Shown here piece by piece: positions 52,201-58,150 of a stretch of DNA of 64,000 nt (position 1 is its first letter; every line of letters begins with the position of its first letter). The DNA comes from Ovis canadensis (lineage: Eukaryota; Chordata; Mammalia; Artiodactyla; Bovidae), in the NCBI RefSeq assembly GCF_042477335.2, contig NC_091255.1, forward strand, positions 34,698,501 to 34,762,500, in the 5' to 3' direction. Under the pieces are notes generated by a model, which saw only the letters and a program-made list of their open reading frames with translations, was not told the DNA's origin and ran no database searches. The position numbers were made by a program, and so were the translations under genes.

Positions 52201-55200
52201 CTTCAGCCTCTGTCAGTTTATCTTTCAAAGCTGCAATTTCTTTCTCCATAGGCATCACAACAGACCGAAGTTTTTCAGCATCCTCTTGGGCCTGTTAAAA
52301 AGAATTAAATGTCACAACTTACCAATTTATCACTTTTGTAAGGAATAATAGGTCTAGCAGACACTGTATGAGCACTCACAAAACTGAACTATGTCTTAAC
52401 TCTTCAATGCTGCATTACTTTGAATGTTAAGTCATAATCACAGCTTTATCAAATATTTCATTTAGAATTCAGGAATAAGTAGGAAAATGGATTCACTACG
52501 ACAAACTTGAATTTTTTGTTTATTTTGGAAAGTGAAAGCAGGTTTATTTAGATAGATTATACATTCCACAGACAGAATGTGGTCGTCTCAGAAAATGAGA
52601 GCAACCACAAATGTGACTTTTTAACTAGCTGAGTAACTGAGATGAAAAAATATATATATAAATGCATATAATAAATAATTTTTGTAATTCTGGTTAGGAA
52701 ATTAAAAAACCATAAGCTCTTACAAATACAGACAGGACTAATTTTCTAACATAAAAATAGAACATTTATTTCCTAAAATATTAGAAAATTATGTTTCTAT
52801 AAAAGGGCTACAACCTAAATTTTTAAACCGAATATTTATCATTTTACTTTTGACATCTAAATGAAACAAACTCAAATAACAACTCCTAAAGCCATGGTGT
52901 TTAACCATCTTTCATTCTCAAAAACACAGATTAAAAGCAAACATCCATAAACTAATAAATTGGTAAGAAACTTAATTTTCATTTTAAACACACACATATT
53001 TATACAGAAACAAAAATGAGACAATATATTGACTCAAAAAGTTTGCTTTTTCCCTTCTAGTGAAAATGAAAATTAATCTTATTTACTGAATTTAAACCAA
53101 CCCAAGCTTATCCTAAAGTACTTGTGAAGGGGAAAATATTACCTATGCAGAAATGTGAATGAAGATTAAAAAAACAATTGATATCTCTCAAAAAAGAGTG
53201 ACATACTTTGTTTCCCAGTGCTTGCAAAGTCGTTTCATCATTTATTTTATTTTGAACTAAGTCCTGTTAGGAAAAGATATGTGAGCTTAAAATATCTTCA
53301 GTCAAGGCTAATTTGGGATGTTTACAGAGGTGGTCTGATAAAAATCACCAGGGGAAAAAAAGGAGAAAAGCAACAAAGAATTTAATACAGATTGAGTCAT
53401 TTATTAATGCAAAGATGACCTCACAATTCCAAGTGACACATATCAAAAAAAGAAACATTCAAAGATGACTTTTTTAAATGACAGAAAGGTAATTAGAAAC
53501 AAATCTAAGACACTATCACAGCCAAGAAAAACCTAAGAGTCATGACTGAATGTAATGTGGTATCCTGGATGTGATTTTGAAACAGAAAAAAGGACTTGGG
53601 TAAAAACTATTGAAATCTGAATAGAAAGAAAGGACTTTAGTTAAAAATAATCAATATAGATTTATTAACTGTGACAAATGTACCATACTAATATTAAGAT
53701 GTTAACAAGAGAAACTAGGAGTGAAGGATATGGGAACTCTAGTATTTTCAATTTTTTTATAAATCAAAAACTGTTCTAAAAAATAAAAAAATTTTAAAAA
53801 GGATAAAACGTGGACTGTGGAAATCATGATTATGCATATACTGTTGTTATTTGTTTAGTTGCTAAGTCATGTCTGACTCTTTCATGACCCCATGGACTGT
53901 AGCCCACTAGGCTCCTCTGTCCATGGGATTTCCCAGGCAAGAATACTGGAGTGGGTTGCCATTTCCTTCTCCAGGGGATTTTTTTGACCCAGGGATCGAA
54001 TCCACATGTCTTGCATTGGCAGGCAGACTGTTTACCACTGAGCCACCAGGGATGTCTCTTATTGATATATTAGAAGAATGAAGAAGAAAACTATCCTGTG
54101 AATGGTACTGTGGCTCAGAATAAAATATCTAATCATAGCATTAACTATGAATTCATCTCAAAAGACTTGAGAGAATTGAAGACTGTCTACTGTGGCTAAC
54201 TATGGTAGATGACTGACTGACTAGTGATCATGAGACACTGTTAGATCCTCATGAAGAAGCTGAATTACAATCTTCTCCTGAAATAAGAAAATGCAAATAA
54301 CTATTCCTCAAGGTTCAGGCTTTTGTTCTGGGTGTTGGGTTCTCATATGATTTTTACATTATAAAAAAAATTAAATAAACTTCTAAATACATAAAAGTAG
54401 TCCTTGTATGAATGAAGATTATGGCTAATTCAACTGAAAATAAAAAATCAAATTCTAATTACTATCTTATATGTGAGTTCAAATACACATATGTATATAA
54501 ATTAAGAAAGCAAAGGTTTCTATAATGGCCTACATGGGAAAATAATCTTAAATTTAAAAAGTGGGTATCTGAATATGCATAACTGATTCACTCTACTGTA
54601 CACCGGAAACTAATACAACATTGTAAATCAACTATACACCAATAAAAATTTTTTCTAATTAAAAAATAAAAGTTTACATAATCAAACTGGCCAAAAAGCT
54701 TTTTAAATTTTCTCAATGATAAAATATTCCATCTTCTAATTTAGTTGCTCTATTTTCAGGCATCTACAGTAAAAATGTTCAAGCATAATATGCAGTACAT
54801 ACATCACACTGGAACCACAGAATATTCAGAAAGAAGGAAAACTTAACACCTGTTCTTAAGCTTCAGTTGAGACCAAGCAACAACACTCATTCAAGCAATA
54901 TTTACTAAGCACCTATGAGCGAGACACTATCCTAAGCATTTAGGATACACAATAAACAAAGACTCCTACCCTCATGAAGCTCACATCCTAGTGAGGAGGA
55001 AAAGGCAGCAGACAGTAAACATACCAAATAGGAGAACTCTGTGTACATTATAAGGAAATAAGTGCAATAGATGGAGAAGGCAATGGCAATCCACTCCAGT
55101 ACTCTTGCCTGGAAAATCCCATGGACAAAGGAGCCTGGTAGGCTGCAGTCCATGGGGTCGCTAAGAGTCGGACACGACTGAGCGACTTCACTTTCACTTT

Positions 55201-57777
55201 CCACTTTCATGCACTGGAGAAGGAAATGGCAACCCACTCCAGTGCTCTTGCCTGGAGAATCCCAGGGATGGGAGAGCCTGGTGGGCTGCCGTCTATGGGT
55301 TCACACACGACTGAAGCAACTTAGCAGCAGGAGCAGTAGCAGCGGGTGCAATAGAAAAAGAAAAATCAGAATAAGATCCGAGCAAGTTGTGGTAGGTGGG
55401 GGAGGGAGATGGGCAGGCTGCAATGTCAAATGGGGTGGTCAGGACAGGCCGCATGAGATGGAAGCAAGGTGAGAGAGTTACCCATACATAAATGTGGGGG
55501 AAGGTCATCAATTACTTAGTACTCTAGGTCTGTGCTCAAACAATTTCCCTAACAGAGAACAAAACAGTAAAACTTCTATTACCGTAACAATGTTAGTTAA
55601 AGCATTACCACAAACATATTTGGATTCAAATATTTCTACAGATGAATACATTCCTCCATACCTTTTTCATTTCATTTTCTAAATTTTCCTCCTCTTGACC
55701 TTCAGACAGCCTTCTCCTTAAATCAGCTATTTCCCTCTCTGCAGATTCTCGATACTGTGCCCACTGTGTTCGCTCCTGCTCCAGCCTAAGGTGGAACTGG
55801 TGCTCATAGTCACGAACTGTTTCTACAAAACATCACCAAATATTTCATGTCTGAGCATTTTGGAAAAAACGAGCTGGCACACTAAAATTTTAAAAGTAGT
55901 TATATAAAGAACGTAAGCAAACCTAGTTTCTGGAAATCTTTTAATTCACTAAAAACACTAAACTAACATTTCCAGTTCTTACTACACATAGAAGTTTTCC
56001 TAAGGACTTTAAATCATCTCTAATTTCAGAATAAACCTGTGCAACATATTAATTTATAGATGAGAAAAAGCTTAGGAAAGGTTAAATACTCTGGCCAATG
56101 TCTCACAACTAGAAAGAAACAGAGCTAGAATTCAAACCTAAGACCAATTCTAAAATCTACGTTCTTAGATAAAACTCTGTGACTCCCAAGACAAACATAA
56201 CATGTTGCCCCAATACAACTACATATATGAAAGTGTAAGAAAAGGGACATAATGTTTTACTATAACCCAAGATTCTAAAGTGAGACACAAATTCTATAGT
56301 CTTTATAAAATGACTATCTTCAATACAATCCTAAAACATGATAAACACTGCTGGTTGTCCATTAATTTCCACTCTTTTTTCTTTCTTACTAATAAAACCC
56401 CAAATTTGTTCCAGAAATCAATGGCCCAATTTAAAATCTAGAATTTCTAGATGTCTTGGTAGTTATGTGTAACCAGAAACCTCTATAAACTGGGGGTGGG
56501 GGGTGGTGGGGACAAGGGGGAAATATGCTGAAGATTTCCAGAAAATTTTTGCTTTACTGAGGTAGACTAGAGGAGCAGTTATTTTTTTCAGCCTCAAAGT
56601 AAAATGAAGTTGAAAACTACATGCTAAGGATGAAGAAAGAGAAGAACTGACATCAGGAACCATTGTACCCAGCCCTAGATTACCTACCTACGAACTTCTC
56701 CTGTGAGAAAATGAACTCTTATTTGGGCAAACTGCTATAGTGGGTTGTAACGTGAGGTTCAGAGCAATCCCTAGATGACAGCCAAACACTCAGAAACAGT
56801 GCTAGTCTTACTTGCCTTCTTATAGAGAGTACTAAGGCAACAATGACACATAACTGCAAAGACAGGGAAAAAAGTAACCACTATTTCACATTTATATTAT
56901 TAACTAGTTCCAGGAACCCAAAGATTCAGGAGGCAGCTTATTTCATTATTTTTTCAGAAAAGCAAGAAGTAATTAAGTATGGGACTTCCCAGGTGGCACT
57001 AACAGCTGATAGAGATTAAACCACTACTCTTCCTTTAGATCTACAGTCACCAGCAAGAAGCTCATAAAGCCTATTCTAACTCATAGGCCACTCTACCTCA
57101 CAGGCTGAGTGAAAATTTCACATAAAAATCCAAATTTTTCTTTAAAATGTAAAAATATGGCAACACTGGACGTGATGGAACTATAAATAGTAACTTTACT
57201 CTTTCCATGGGAGGTTTCCAGTTCAGCACGCTTCCTGTGCCCATACAGCTTCTTTCATTGACATTACTGGCCTGTCTCCATAGAGAATCTGTTTTGAAGC
57301 CCTGCTTTAAATCTTATAATGAACTATAGTTTTCATTTGTAACACTCTCATCATAATTCTCCATCATTAAATTTGTTAAAGATACAGATGATATATTCGT
57401 TTATGATTTCACTGGCTTCCCTTTTATTTTGCATACGACAGTACATCTTAGAGACAGTAATACATAAAGCCACAAATGAAATTCAGGATATATTTTAAGA
57501 CCTTCTGCAAATGTTCTCAGTCATCAGAATCAGTTATCTTAGAAAATCATAAAATAAAATTGTCTTTGTCTTTACCTTTCATAACAGCCTGAAGTGAAGC
57601 AACTTCTTCTCTCCACTGTCTCTTCACTTCATCTATAGCTTCTTGCTTGGTATTCTCAGACACCGTGGCAATGGCCTTGATGTTTTCCATCTCTGCTTGG
57701 GCTTCCCACAACTGTGTCCGAAGATGTCCCAAATCATCTTGTGCAGCTTGTAAAACCGCATTTTGCCTCTTCAGATC
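11171..57777 (-). CDS. RABEP1: RABEP1, rabaptin-5, last 16 coding exons (first ~55 codons outside window)
   Basis: Sixteen minus-strand exons with GT-AG introns sum to 2,424 nt, 807 residues plus stop. With the 55 N-terminal residues known for the family this gives exactly 862, so numbering follows the human protein. Rabaptin-5 is a long, mostly coiled-coil effector that binds Rab4 near its N terminus and Rab5-GTP at its C terminus. It also partners RABGEF1 (Rabex-5) and binds GGA and gamma-adaptin ear domains, acting in early endosome fusion and recycling. Visible here are heptad-rich coiled coil through most exons and a low-complexity Ser/Gly/Asp linker in the 468-bp exon with HSLD (ending at residue 379) and DESD (ending at 438), the published caspase sites. 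The FGPLV ear-binding motif follows at 439-443, and the C terminus is [12 protein letters not shown]. No disabling change is seen. Confidence 0.97.
11422..11565 (+). repeat. Ruminant L1 3' end (L1_BT-like)
   Basis: GGGAGGGAGGTTCAAG, GACATATGGATACCCATGGC and GCAACTATCCTTCAATTAAA with an A-rich tail, the typical bovine L1 3' terminus. It lies in the RABEP1 intron just upstream (transcriptionally) of the last exon. Confidence 0.7.
11566..12161. other. RABEP1: RABEP1 intron with degenerate old repeat
   Basis: Intron between the last two coding exons. The AAGGCGCTGGGACTATGGAG stretch looks like an eroded mammalian-wide repeat, but I cannot assign a family. Nothing else is recognised. Confidence 0.4.
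12162..12278 (-). CDS. RABEP1: RABEP1 exon, residues ~791-829
   Basis: Acceptor TATTTTTTAG, donor GTGAGG. It encodes [20 protein letters not shown] through VKLSQTLQ, 39 codons, within the Rab5-binding dimeric coiled coil. Confidence 0.97.
12279..13185. other. RABEP1: RABEP1 intron, no recognised element
   Basis: Apparently single-copy intron sequence between the exons at 12278 and 13396, followed by the CHR SINE. The 113-codon plus-strand open frame (12847-13188) has no splice or homology support. Confidence 0.5.
13186..13341 (-). repeat. CHR-type SINE, partial
   Basis: Reverse-oriented: TAGGCTGGCCAGG to GAACCACCGGGAAAGTCCC with GATCGAACCTGGACCCCCTG as the box-B region. It ends about 55 bp from the RABEP1 exon at 13396, inside the intron that follows it on the minus strand. 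Confidence 0.8.
13396..13494 (-). CDS. RABEP1: RABEP1 exon, residues ~758-790
   Basis: Acceptor ATTTTACAG, donor GTGAAA. It encodes [20 protein letters not shown] through KETAAK, Rab5-binding coiled coil, 33 codons, phase 0. Confidence 0.97.
13495..15322. other. RABEP1: RABEP1 intron, mainly unassigned
   Basis: A GTTTATTAGGTACCTCCTACG motif near 13705 suggests an eroded mammalian-wide repeat. The rest (G/A-rich, 13800-15300) shows no exon or known repeat that I can name. Confidence 0.4.
15337..15476 (+). repeat. CHR-type SINE with 14-bp target-site duplication
   Basis: GGTGGTCCAGTAGCTAAGAC to CAGCCAAATAAATATCC. The flanks AAGACCATGCCTTG at 15323-15336 and 15477-15490 are identical, so the boundaries are firm. 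Confidence 0.9.
15491..15735 (+). repeat. L2-type LINE 3' end
   Basis: CTTGAAGGCAGGGACTATGT and GGACTCAATAAACACCTATT are hallmark L2 3' tail phrases. It ends just before the donor side of the 56-bp RABEP1 exon. Confidence 0.6.
15759..15814 (-). CDS. RABEP1: RABEP1 short exon, residues ~739-757
   Basis: A 56-bp exon with acceptor TCCTCCTAG and donor GTAAGT. It encodes [18 protein letters not shown] after completing an Ala codon. It starts the C-terminal Rab5-binding coiled coil (about 739-862 in the literature). Confidence 0.96.
16442..16631 (-). CDS. RABEP1: RABEP1 exon, residues ~676-739
   Basis: Acceptor GGATCCAG, donor GTGAAG. It encodes [20 protein letters not shown] through [10 protein letters not shown] plus one base. 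Strong heptad pattern (second coiled-coil block). Confidence 0.96.
16632..18087. other. RABEP1: RABEP1 intron, A/T-rich
   Basis: Contains an old-repeat phrase at 17050-17130 (ATTCAAATAAACACTTGTTG) and a small CACTGTTAA cluster at 17805-17835. No exon recognised. Confidence 0.4.
18088..19050 (+). repeat. L1 LINE 3' part, plus orientation
   Basis: Typical L1 ORF2 C-terminal and 3'UTR phrases: AAGATACCATTTCACACCCT, GTGGAGAAATGACCCAGCAA, CAACCCAAAGGTCCATTAGT, GAAAGAAGCCAGACACAAAA. The reading frame is broken by stops, so it is dead. Confidence 0.8.
19060..19470 (-). repeat. L1 LINE 3' part, minus orientation
   Basis: Reverse L1 phrases: TTTATCCATTCATCTGTAGA, TTGGCTATTGTGAATAGC, GGAGTGGAATTGCTGGATCA, CATTCCCACCAACAGTACAA. 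It directly follows the plus-oriented L1, giving an inverted arrangement, and stops 70 bp from a RABEP1 exon. Confidence 0.85.
19543..19683 (-). CDS. RABEP1: RABEP1 exon, residues ~629-675
   Basis: Acceptor TATTTTAG, donor GTAACT. It encodes [20 protein letters not shown] through ILPDTME, 47 codons, phase 0. It sits 70 bp from an inverted pair of L1 fragments. Confidence 0.96.
19684..21083. other. RABEP1: RABEP1 intron with eroded old repeat
   Basis: A degenerate mammalian-wide repeat is suggested at 20420-20560 (TAGCAGCTACTATTCTAACC). The rest is unassigned. Confidence 0.4.
21093..22003 (+). repeat. BovB (RTE) LINE, 5'-truncated, with 9-bp target-site duplication
   Basis: A 911-bp 3' portion of BovB: part of the reverse transcriptase ([10 protein letters not shown]) through [18 protein letters not shown] to the typical CGACTGAGCGACTGAACTG tail. 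It is interrupted by an in-frame stop after GLEEA and by frameshifts near 21280, where GGCACCAAAGA is locally duplicated. TGTATTCAA flanks it at 21084-21092 and 22004-22012. Confidence 0.93.
22117..22230 (+). repeat. MER2/Tigger-like DNA transposon remnant
   Basis: CAGTTGTTCTTTGGTATCCA at the left and TGGATATGGAAGGCCAACAA at the right are imperfect inverted termini of the MER2/Tigger type, with TATTGGTTCCAAGACACGC inside. It is an internally deleted, non-autonomous-looking copy. Confidence 0.55.
22231..23880. other. RABEP1: RABEP1 intron, unassigned
   Basis: No exon or clear repeat recognised. It includes a 151-codon plus-strand open frame (23171-23626) with an overlapping frame; without splice or homology support I treat this as chance. 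Confidence 0.4.
23884..23978 (-). repeat. Bov-tA SINE fragment
   Basis: 3' portion in reverse orientation: TTGTTAAGTCACCTAAGTCG, GAGACCCCATGGACTACAGC, CCAGGCTCCTCTGTCC. Confidence 0.85.
24030..24128 (-). CDS. RABEP1: RABEP1 exon, residues ~596-628
   Basis: The acceptor is a non-consensus AAG (TTTCAAG) and the donor GTAAGT. It encodes [20 protein letters not shown] through RDVQEQM, 33 codons, coiled coil, phase 0 at both ends. Confidence 0.96.
25500..25980 (+). repeat. L1 LINE 3' fragment
   Basis: CACAATAGTCAAAAACCAGA, ACTATATGATTCCATTCATA and TTGTACACTTGAGAGTTATG are L1 3' phrases in plus orientation. The neighbouring 26100-26340 segment (ATTCTACACCTGGCCAGAGT) looks like older LINE material as well. 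Confidence 0.65.
26341..27145. other. RABEP1: RABEP1 intron, unassigned
   Basis: Overlapping minus-strand open frames (26459-26827) have no splice or homology support. The surrounding style suggests old LINE material without clear identity. Confidence 0.35.
27150..28320 (+). repeat. L1 LINE fragment with simple repeats
   Basis: L1 ORF2-like and 3' phrases in plus orientation (GGATGATAATATGG-like region at 27265, AATACTATTACACACCCACC, CCAGACATTCCTTCCACTCC, GGATAAATTATAATATAGCC). A (GA)n run lies at 27660-27676 and an (AC)n run at about 27718-27736. Confidence 0.65.
28321..28790. other. RABEP1: RABEP1 intron, unassigned
   Basis: No repeat or exon recognised up to the donor of the 28791-28907 exon. 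Confidence 0.4.
28791..28907 (-). CDS. RABEP1: RABEP1 exon, residues ~557-595
   Basis: The acceptor TGCATAG has a weak pyrimidine tract; the donor is GTAAAT. It encodes [20 protein letters not shown] through STEDSSHQ, coiled coil within the RABGEF1-binding region (about 551-661 in the literature). Confidence 0.96.
29140..29540. repeat. L2-type LINE fragment
   Basis: AAATGCCTCCCAAAGTCTTC, AGGTAAAATTTAAACCCCTT and TAGCCACATGAACTATTCAT follow the well-known L2 body pattern. Orientation not assigned. Confidence 0.55.
29879..29898. repeat. (AC)n microsatellite
   Basis: About ten AC units. Confidence 0.9.
30130..32300 (-). repeat. BovB (RTE) LINE, longest copy, with 15-bp target-site duplication
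   Basis: A 2.17-kb reverse-oriented, 5'-truncated BovB. The tail AGTTCAGTTCAGTTGCTCA is at the low end. Open stretches at 30860-31480 (reverse transcriptase, with [11 protein letters not shown] and LRYADD) and 31335-32045 (connector upstream of RT) are offset by frameshifts, and further breaks follow. Perfect ACTGTATTTGGAAAG copies at 30115-30129 and 32301-32315 fix the ends. It lies in the RABEP1 intron between the 32833 and 28907 exons and shares the gene's orientation. Confidence 0.95.
32316..32832. other. RABEP1: RABEP1 intron, no recognised element
   Basis: Single-copy-looking intron between the BovB and the next RABEP1 exon. Confidence 0.5.
32833..32937 (-). CDS. RABEP1: RABEP1 exon, residues ~522-556
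   Basis: Acceptor TCCCTCAG, donor GTGAGT. It encodes [20 protein letters not shown] through QEAETRDQ. The CDMC pair is the only close Cys pair in the protein segment seen here. It lies at the start of the RABGEF1-binding region by family knowledge. Confidence 0.96.
33480..33660 (+). repeat. MIR SINE
   Basis: CAACTCACTTGACCTTTCTG, AGCCAGTTTCCTTACCTCTA and AAGCACTATGCAA match the MIR core pattern (the TTTCCTCATCTGTAAAATGG-like phrase) in plus orientation. Confidence 0.7.
34191..34658 (-). CDS. RABEP1: RABEP1 large exon, residues ~366-521 (caspase sites and GGA/adaptin-ear motif)
   Basis: Acceptor CCCATTTCAG, donor GTGAGC. At 468 nt this is the longest coding exon. It carries the non-coiled Ser/Gly/Asp-rich linker: HSLD at 376-379, the Ser-rich stretch [24 protein letters not shown] at 435-438 directly followed by FGPLV at 439-443, then a [20 protein letters not shown] helix leading to the second coiled-coil block. 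The motifs fall exactly at published human positions. Confidence 0.97.
34790..34885 (+). repeat. Ancient mammalian-wide repeat fragment
   Basis: CACTGAGCAAATATTTACTG and CTATATGCTGGGCCC are the common mammalian-wide MIR/L2-type phrase. Family not resolved by eye. Confidence 0.5.
35372..35665 (+). repeat. L1 LINE 3' end fragment
   Basis: GAAAGAAGCCAGACACAAAC, TGATTCCATCCATGTGAAAT and TTAGTGGCTGCCAGAGGCT, ending in a T-rich 3' part. Confidence 0.75.
36222..37404 (-). repeat. BovB (RTE) LINE, 5'-truncated
   Basis: A reverse-oriented 1.18-kb copy. The tail CAGTTCAGTTCAGTTGCTCA is at the low end and RT with [11 protein letters not shown] and [12 protein letters not shown] lies in an open stretch at 36850-37347. 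A frameshift sits near 36895, where bases are lost after KLNI. No clean target-site duplication found. Confidence 0.93.
37680..38170 (+). repeat. Possible solo LTR
   Basis: About 490 bp with LTR-like style: pyrimidine-rich U3-like part, AATCCCAGTAATAGCTGTGG, then CTGCTACTGCTCTTGCTTCA and a final AACTTTTATTCAGTGG. There is no internal retroviral coding sequence. I could not define TG...CA ends or a flanking duplication, so this is tentative. Confidence 0.3.
38171..40207. other. RABEP1: RABEP1 intron with eroded old repeats
   Basis: 39470-39760 reads like an eroded L2/MIR-type segment (GGTGAAGGAACCAACATGTA). 38171-39460 is A/T-rich and unassigned. Confidence 0.4.
40208..40236. repeat. (CA)n microsatellite
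   Basis: About fourteen CA units, about 160 bp from the donor side of the RABEP1 exon at 40397. Likely length-polymorphic. Confidence 0.92.
40397..40528 (-). CDS. RABEP1: RABEP1 exon, residues ~322-365
   Basis: Acceptor CTTTCAG, donor GTACAG. It encodes [20 protein letters not shown] through SSAQLSNEE, an acidic and basic linker leaving the first coiled-coil block. Phase 0 at both ends, 44 codons. Confidence 0.95.
40529..42147. other. RABEP1: RABEP1 intron, old LINE fragments
   Basis: 40900-41120 resembles an eroded L2-type segment and 41560-41960 an old L1-type 3' region (CACCATGCTACCAGTTAACA). Assignments are weak. Confidence 0.4.
42161..42416 (-). repeat. BOV-A2 dimeric SINE with 13-bp target-site duplication
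   Basis: Reverse-oriented dimer: a (GCT)n head, two GACCCC...ACTGGAGT units, and a GAAAGTGAAAAGAGAAAGTG linker between them. AAGACATGGCCTG occurs at 42148-42160 and 42417-42429. Confidence 0.95.
42797..42975 (-). CDS. RABEP1: RABEP1 exon, residues ~262-321
   Basis: The acceptor reads CCTAAACAG, behind a G-interrupted and rather weak pyrimidine tract; the donor is GTGAAT. It encodes [20 protein letters not shown] through [10 protein letters not shown]. It starts with two bases completing Val and ends in phase 0. Confidence 0.96.
42976..45324. other. RABEP1: RABEP1 intron, A/T-rich, unassigned
   Basis: No exon or clear repeat identified apart from a vague L2-like phrase near 43840-43890 (CTTAACTCCCTAGAAGGTAA). 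Confidence 0.4.
45359..45494 (-). CDS. RABEP1: RABEP1 exon, residues ~217-262
   Basis: Acceptor TCTTTTTCAG, donor GTAAAT. It encodes [20 protein letters not shown] through LRKELHE, then the first base of a Val codon. Coiled coil. Confidence 0.96.
45665..45976 (-). repeat. Bov-tA SINE with an extra partial unit
   Basis: One complete reverse-oriented Bov-tA ends at ACCAGTTGAGCCACCAGGGA. It is followed by a second tRNA-head unit (GAATATTGGAGTGGGTAGCC to CTACCAGGGAAGCCC), so two heads lie in tandem. It lies 170 bp upstream of the 45359-45494 exon. Confidence 0.9.
45977..47006. other. RABEP1: RABEP1 intron, mostly unassigned
   Basis: Includes the local tandem duplication at 46704-46790. Otherwise A/T-rich with no recognised element. 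Confidence 0.4.
46704..46790. repeat. Local tandem duplication (47 bp and 40 bp)
   Basis: TTCAGTAATCTTCACTCCTA...CACGGACTAAAAATGATTA is present twice back to back. The second copy lacks seven bases (ACCTAGC) and one A. Confidence 0.9.
47017..48180 (+). repeat. BovB (RTE) LINE, 5'-truncated, with 10-bp target-site duplication
   Basis: A 1.16-kb plus-oriented copy with a 213-codon open RT stretch (47057-47698; [23 protein letters not shown]) that stops at IF*. A shifted continuation runs at 47714-47968, then the GACCAACTGAACTGAACTGA tail. GCCTCATTTC occurs at 47007-47016 and 48181-48190. Confidence 0.95.
48345..48512 (-). repeat. BOV-A2 SINE, partial
   Basis: A (GCT)n start, AAGTCACTTCAGTCATGTCC, GGAGTGGGTTGCCATTTCC and GCATGAAAGTGAAAAGTGAA. 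Only one unit plus the linker is present. Confidence 0.9.
48661..48783 (-). repeat. CHR-type SINE, partial
   Basis: CTGGCCACATGCTGCACCAG to GACTACCAGGGAAGCCCC with GACCAGGGATCAAACATGTG. Confidence 0.85.
49118..50437 (-). repeat. BovB (RTE) LINE, 5'-truncated, with the longest intact RT frame of the window
   Basis: A 1.32-kb reverse-oriented copy with a 261-codon open stretch at 49565-50350 (minus) covering most of the RT core ([23 protein letters not shown]). It lacks the 5' endonuclease half and an RT start, so it is not autonomous. It is nested in the old L1. Confidence 0.95.
50833..50942. repeat. Direct repeat, copy 1 (~110 bp)
   Basis: ACAATTCCTTTTCCCATATG through GGTCAGAGATTTGGATTTGC; matches 51662-51774 with scattered differences. 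Confidence 0.85.
51662..51774. repeat. Direct repeat, copy 2 (~113 bp)
   Basis: GACAATTCCTTTTCCCATGA through GGTCAGAGATTTGGATTTGC; same orientation as 50833-50942, about 830 bp away. Confidence 0.85.
51775..52171. other. RABEP1: RABEP1 intron, unassigned
   Basis: No recognised repeat between the direct repeat and the donor of the 52172-52291 exon. Confidence 0.45.
52172..52291 (-). CDS. RABEP1: RABEP1 exon, residues ~177-216
   Basis: Acceptor TTTTTAACAG, donor GTTGTG (a weak donor). It encodes [20 protein letters not shown] through IKELEASK, 40 codons, phase 0 at both ends, coiled coil. Confidence 0.95.
52292..53206. other. RABEP1: RABEP1 intron, A/T-rich
   Basis: Lies between the 40-codon exon and the cassette-exon candidate. 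No repeat named. Unusually for this window, it looks like single-copy sequence. Confidence 0.45.
53207..53263 (-). CDS. RABEP1: Candidate alternative (cassette) exon of RABEP1, 19 codons
   Basis: On the minus strand an acceptor with a pyrimidine-rich tract (TTTTCCTAACAG) precedes 57 nt open in the frame set by the neighbouring exons. It ends at a consensus-like donor GTATGT. It would add [19 protein letters not shown] between ...LENEMKK and AQEDAEKL... without shifting frame, since both flanking exons meet in phase 0. It is not part of the 862-residue form as I know it. No repeat overlaps it. Expression is inference. Confidence 0.45.
53264..53841. other. RABEP1: RABEP1 intron, unassigned
   Basis: A/T-rich sequence upstream (on the minus strand) of the cassette-exon acceptor. 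The first 15 bases supply its pyrimidine tract. Confidence 0.4.
53842..54057 (-). repeat. Bov-tA SINE, complete
   Basis: TTTAGTTGCTAAGTCATGTC, GACCCCATGGACTGTAGCCC, CCCAGGGATCGAATCC and CACTGAGCCACCAGGGA, reverse orientation. Confidence 0.92.
54575..54670 (+). repeat. Ruminant L1 3' end
   Basis: ACTGATTCACTCTACTGTAC, AAACTAATACAACATTGTAA and ATCAACTATACACCAATAAA with an A-rich end. Confidence 0.65.
54885..54990 (+). repeat. Ancient mammalian-wide repeat fragment
   Basis: CATTCAAGCAATATTTACTA, AGCACCTATGAGC and CCTCATGAAGCTCACATCCT; MIR/L2-type pattern. Confidence 0.5.
55072..55345 (+). repeat. BOV-A2 dimeric SINE with 10-bp target-site duplication
   Basis: Two GGCAA...CCACTCCAGT units with a CACTTTCACTTTCC linker and a terminal AGCAGC-type tail. 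GTGCAATAGA occurs at 55062-55071 and 55346-55355. Confidence 0.95.
55662..55822 (-). CDS. RABEP1: RABEP1 exon, residues ~123-176
   Basis: Acceptor TTTTGTAG, donor GTATGG. It encodes [20 protein letters not shown] through [10 protein letters not shown], charged coiled coil. It starts with two bases completing a Glu codon and ends in phase 0. Confidence 0.96.
55823..57575. other. RABEP1: RABEP1 intron with a MIR and a CHR scrap
   Basis: A reverse-oriented MIR is visible at about 56000-56195 (ATTTATAGATGAGAAAAAGC, CTCACAACTAGAAAGAAACA). A short CHR head occurs at 56982-57012 (GGGACTTCCCAGGTGGCACT). The rest is unassigned. Confidence 0.5.
57576..57777 (-). CDS. RABEP1: RABEP1 exon, residues ~56-123
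   Basis: The donor GTAAAG lies at 57570-57575 (minus). It encodes [20 protein letters not shown] through ASLQAVMK, within the Rab4-binding and first coiled-coil region. The acceptor is ambiguous by two bases: the minus strand reads CCCCAGAG then GATCTG, so the exon may instead start at 57779. The total length of 862 residues fits either, because the preceding exon's phase is unseen. Confidence 0.95.
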
Positions 57778-58024
57778 CTCTGGGGCAAAAAAGTAAAAGA
57801 CTTTCCATTAATGAAAAGTTCACTTTTATCAGGCTGACATGTCAACAAAGAAATAAAGCATTAAGTTTATAATGTTAACATTCCAATGAAGAAATTAAGC
57901 ATTACATTTTTAAATGCTGACTTAGGAAATGAAATCATTTTAATACTTAAGGTAAGATATAAAGTATGCTGGGTTTCACAAATCAATTAATTATTAACTA
58001 TGTAACCAAAGAGTGATTAAAGCC

Positions 58025-58150
58025 ATACTTTTAGATCTAAACTGAGGCTCTTCCACATACTGGCTAAATAAACTTATTTAAACTCTGGCCTCAATTTCCA
58101 CATCTACAAAACTGGAATAAAAATAACCACCTCAGAAAGTTGTTTTAATG
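58025..58150 (+). repeat. MIR SINE fragment
   Basis: CTCTGGCCTCAATTTCCACA, TCTACAAAACTGG, CAGAAAGTTGTTTTAATGG follow the MIR 3' core. Confidence 0.65.
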
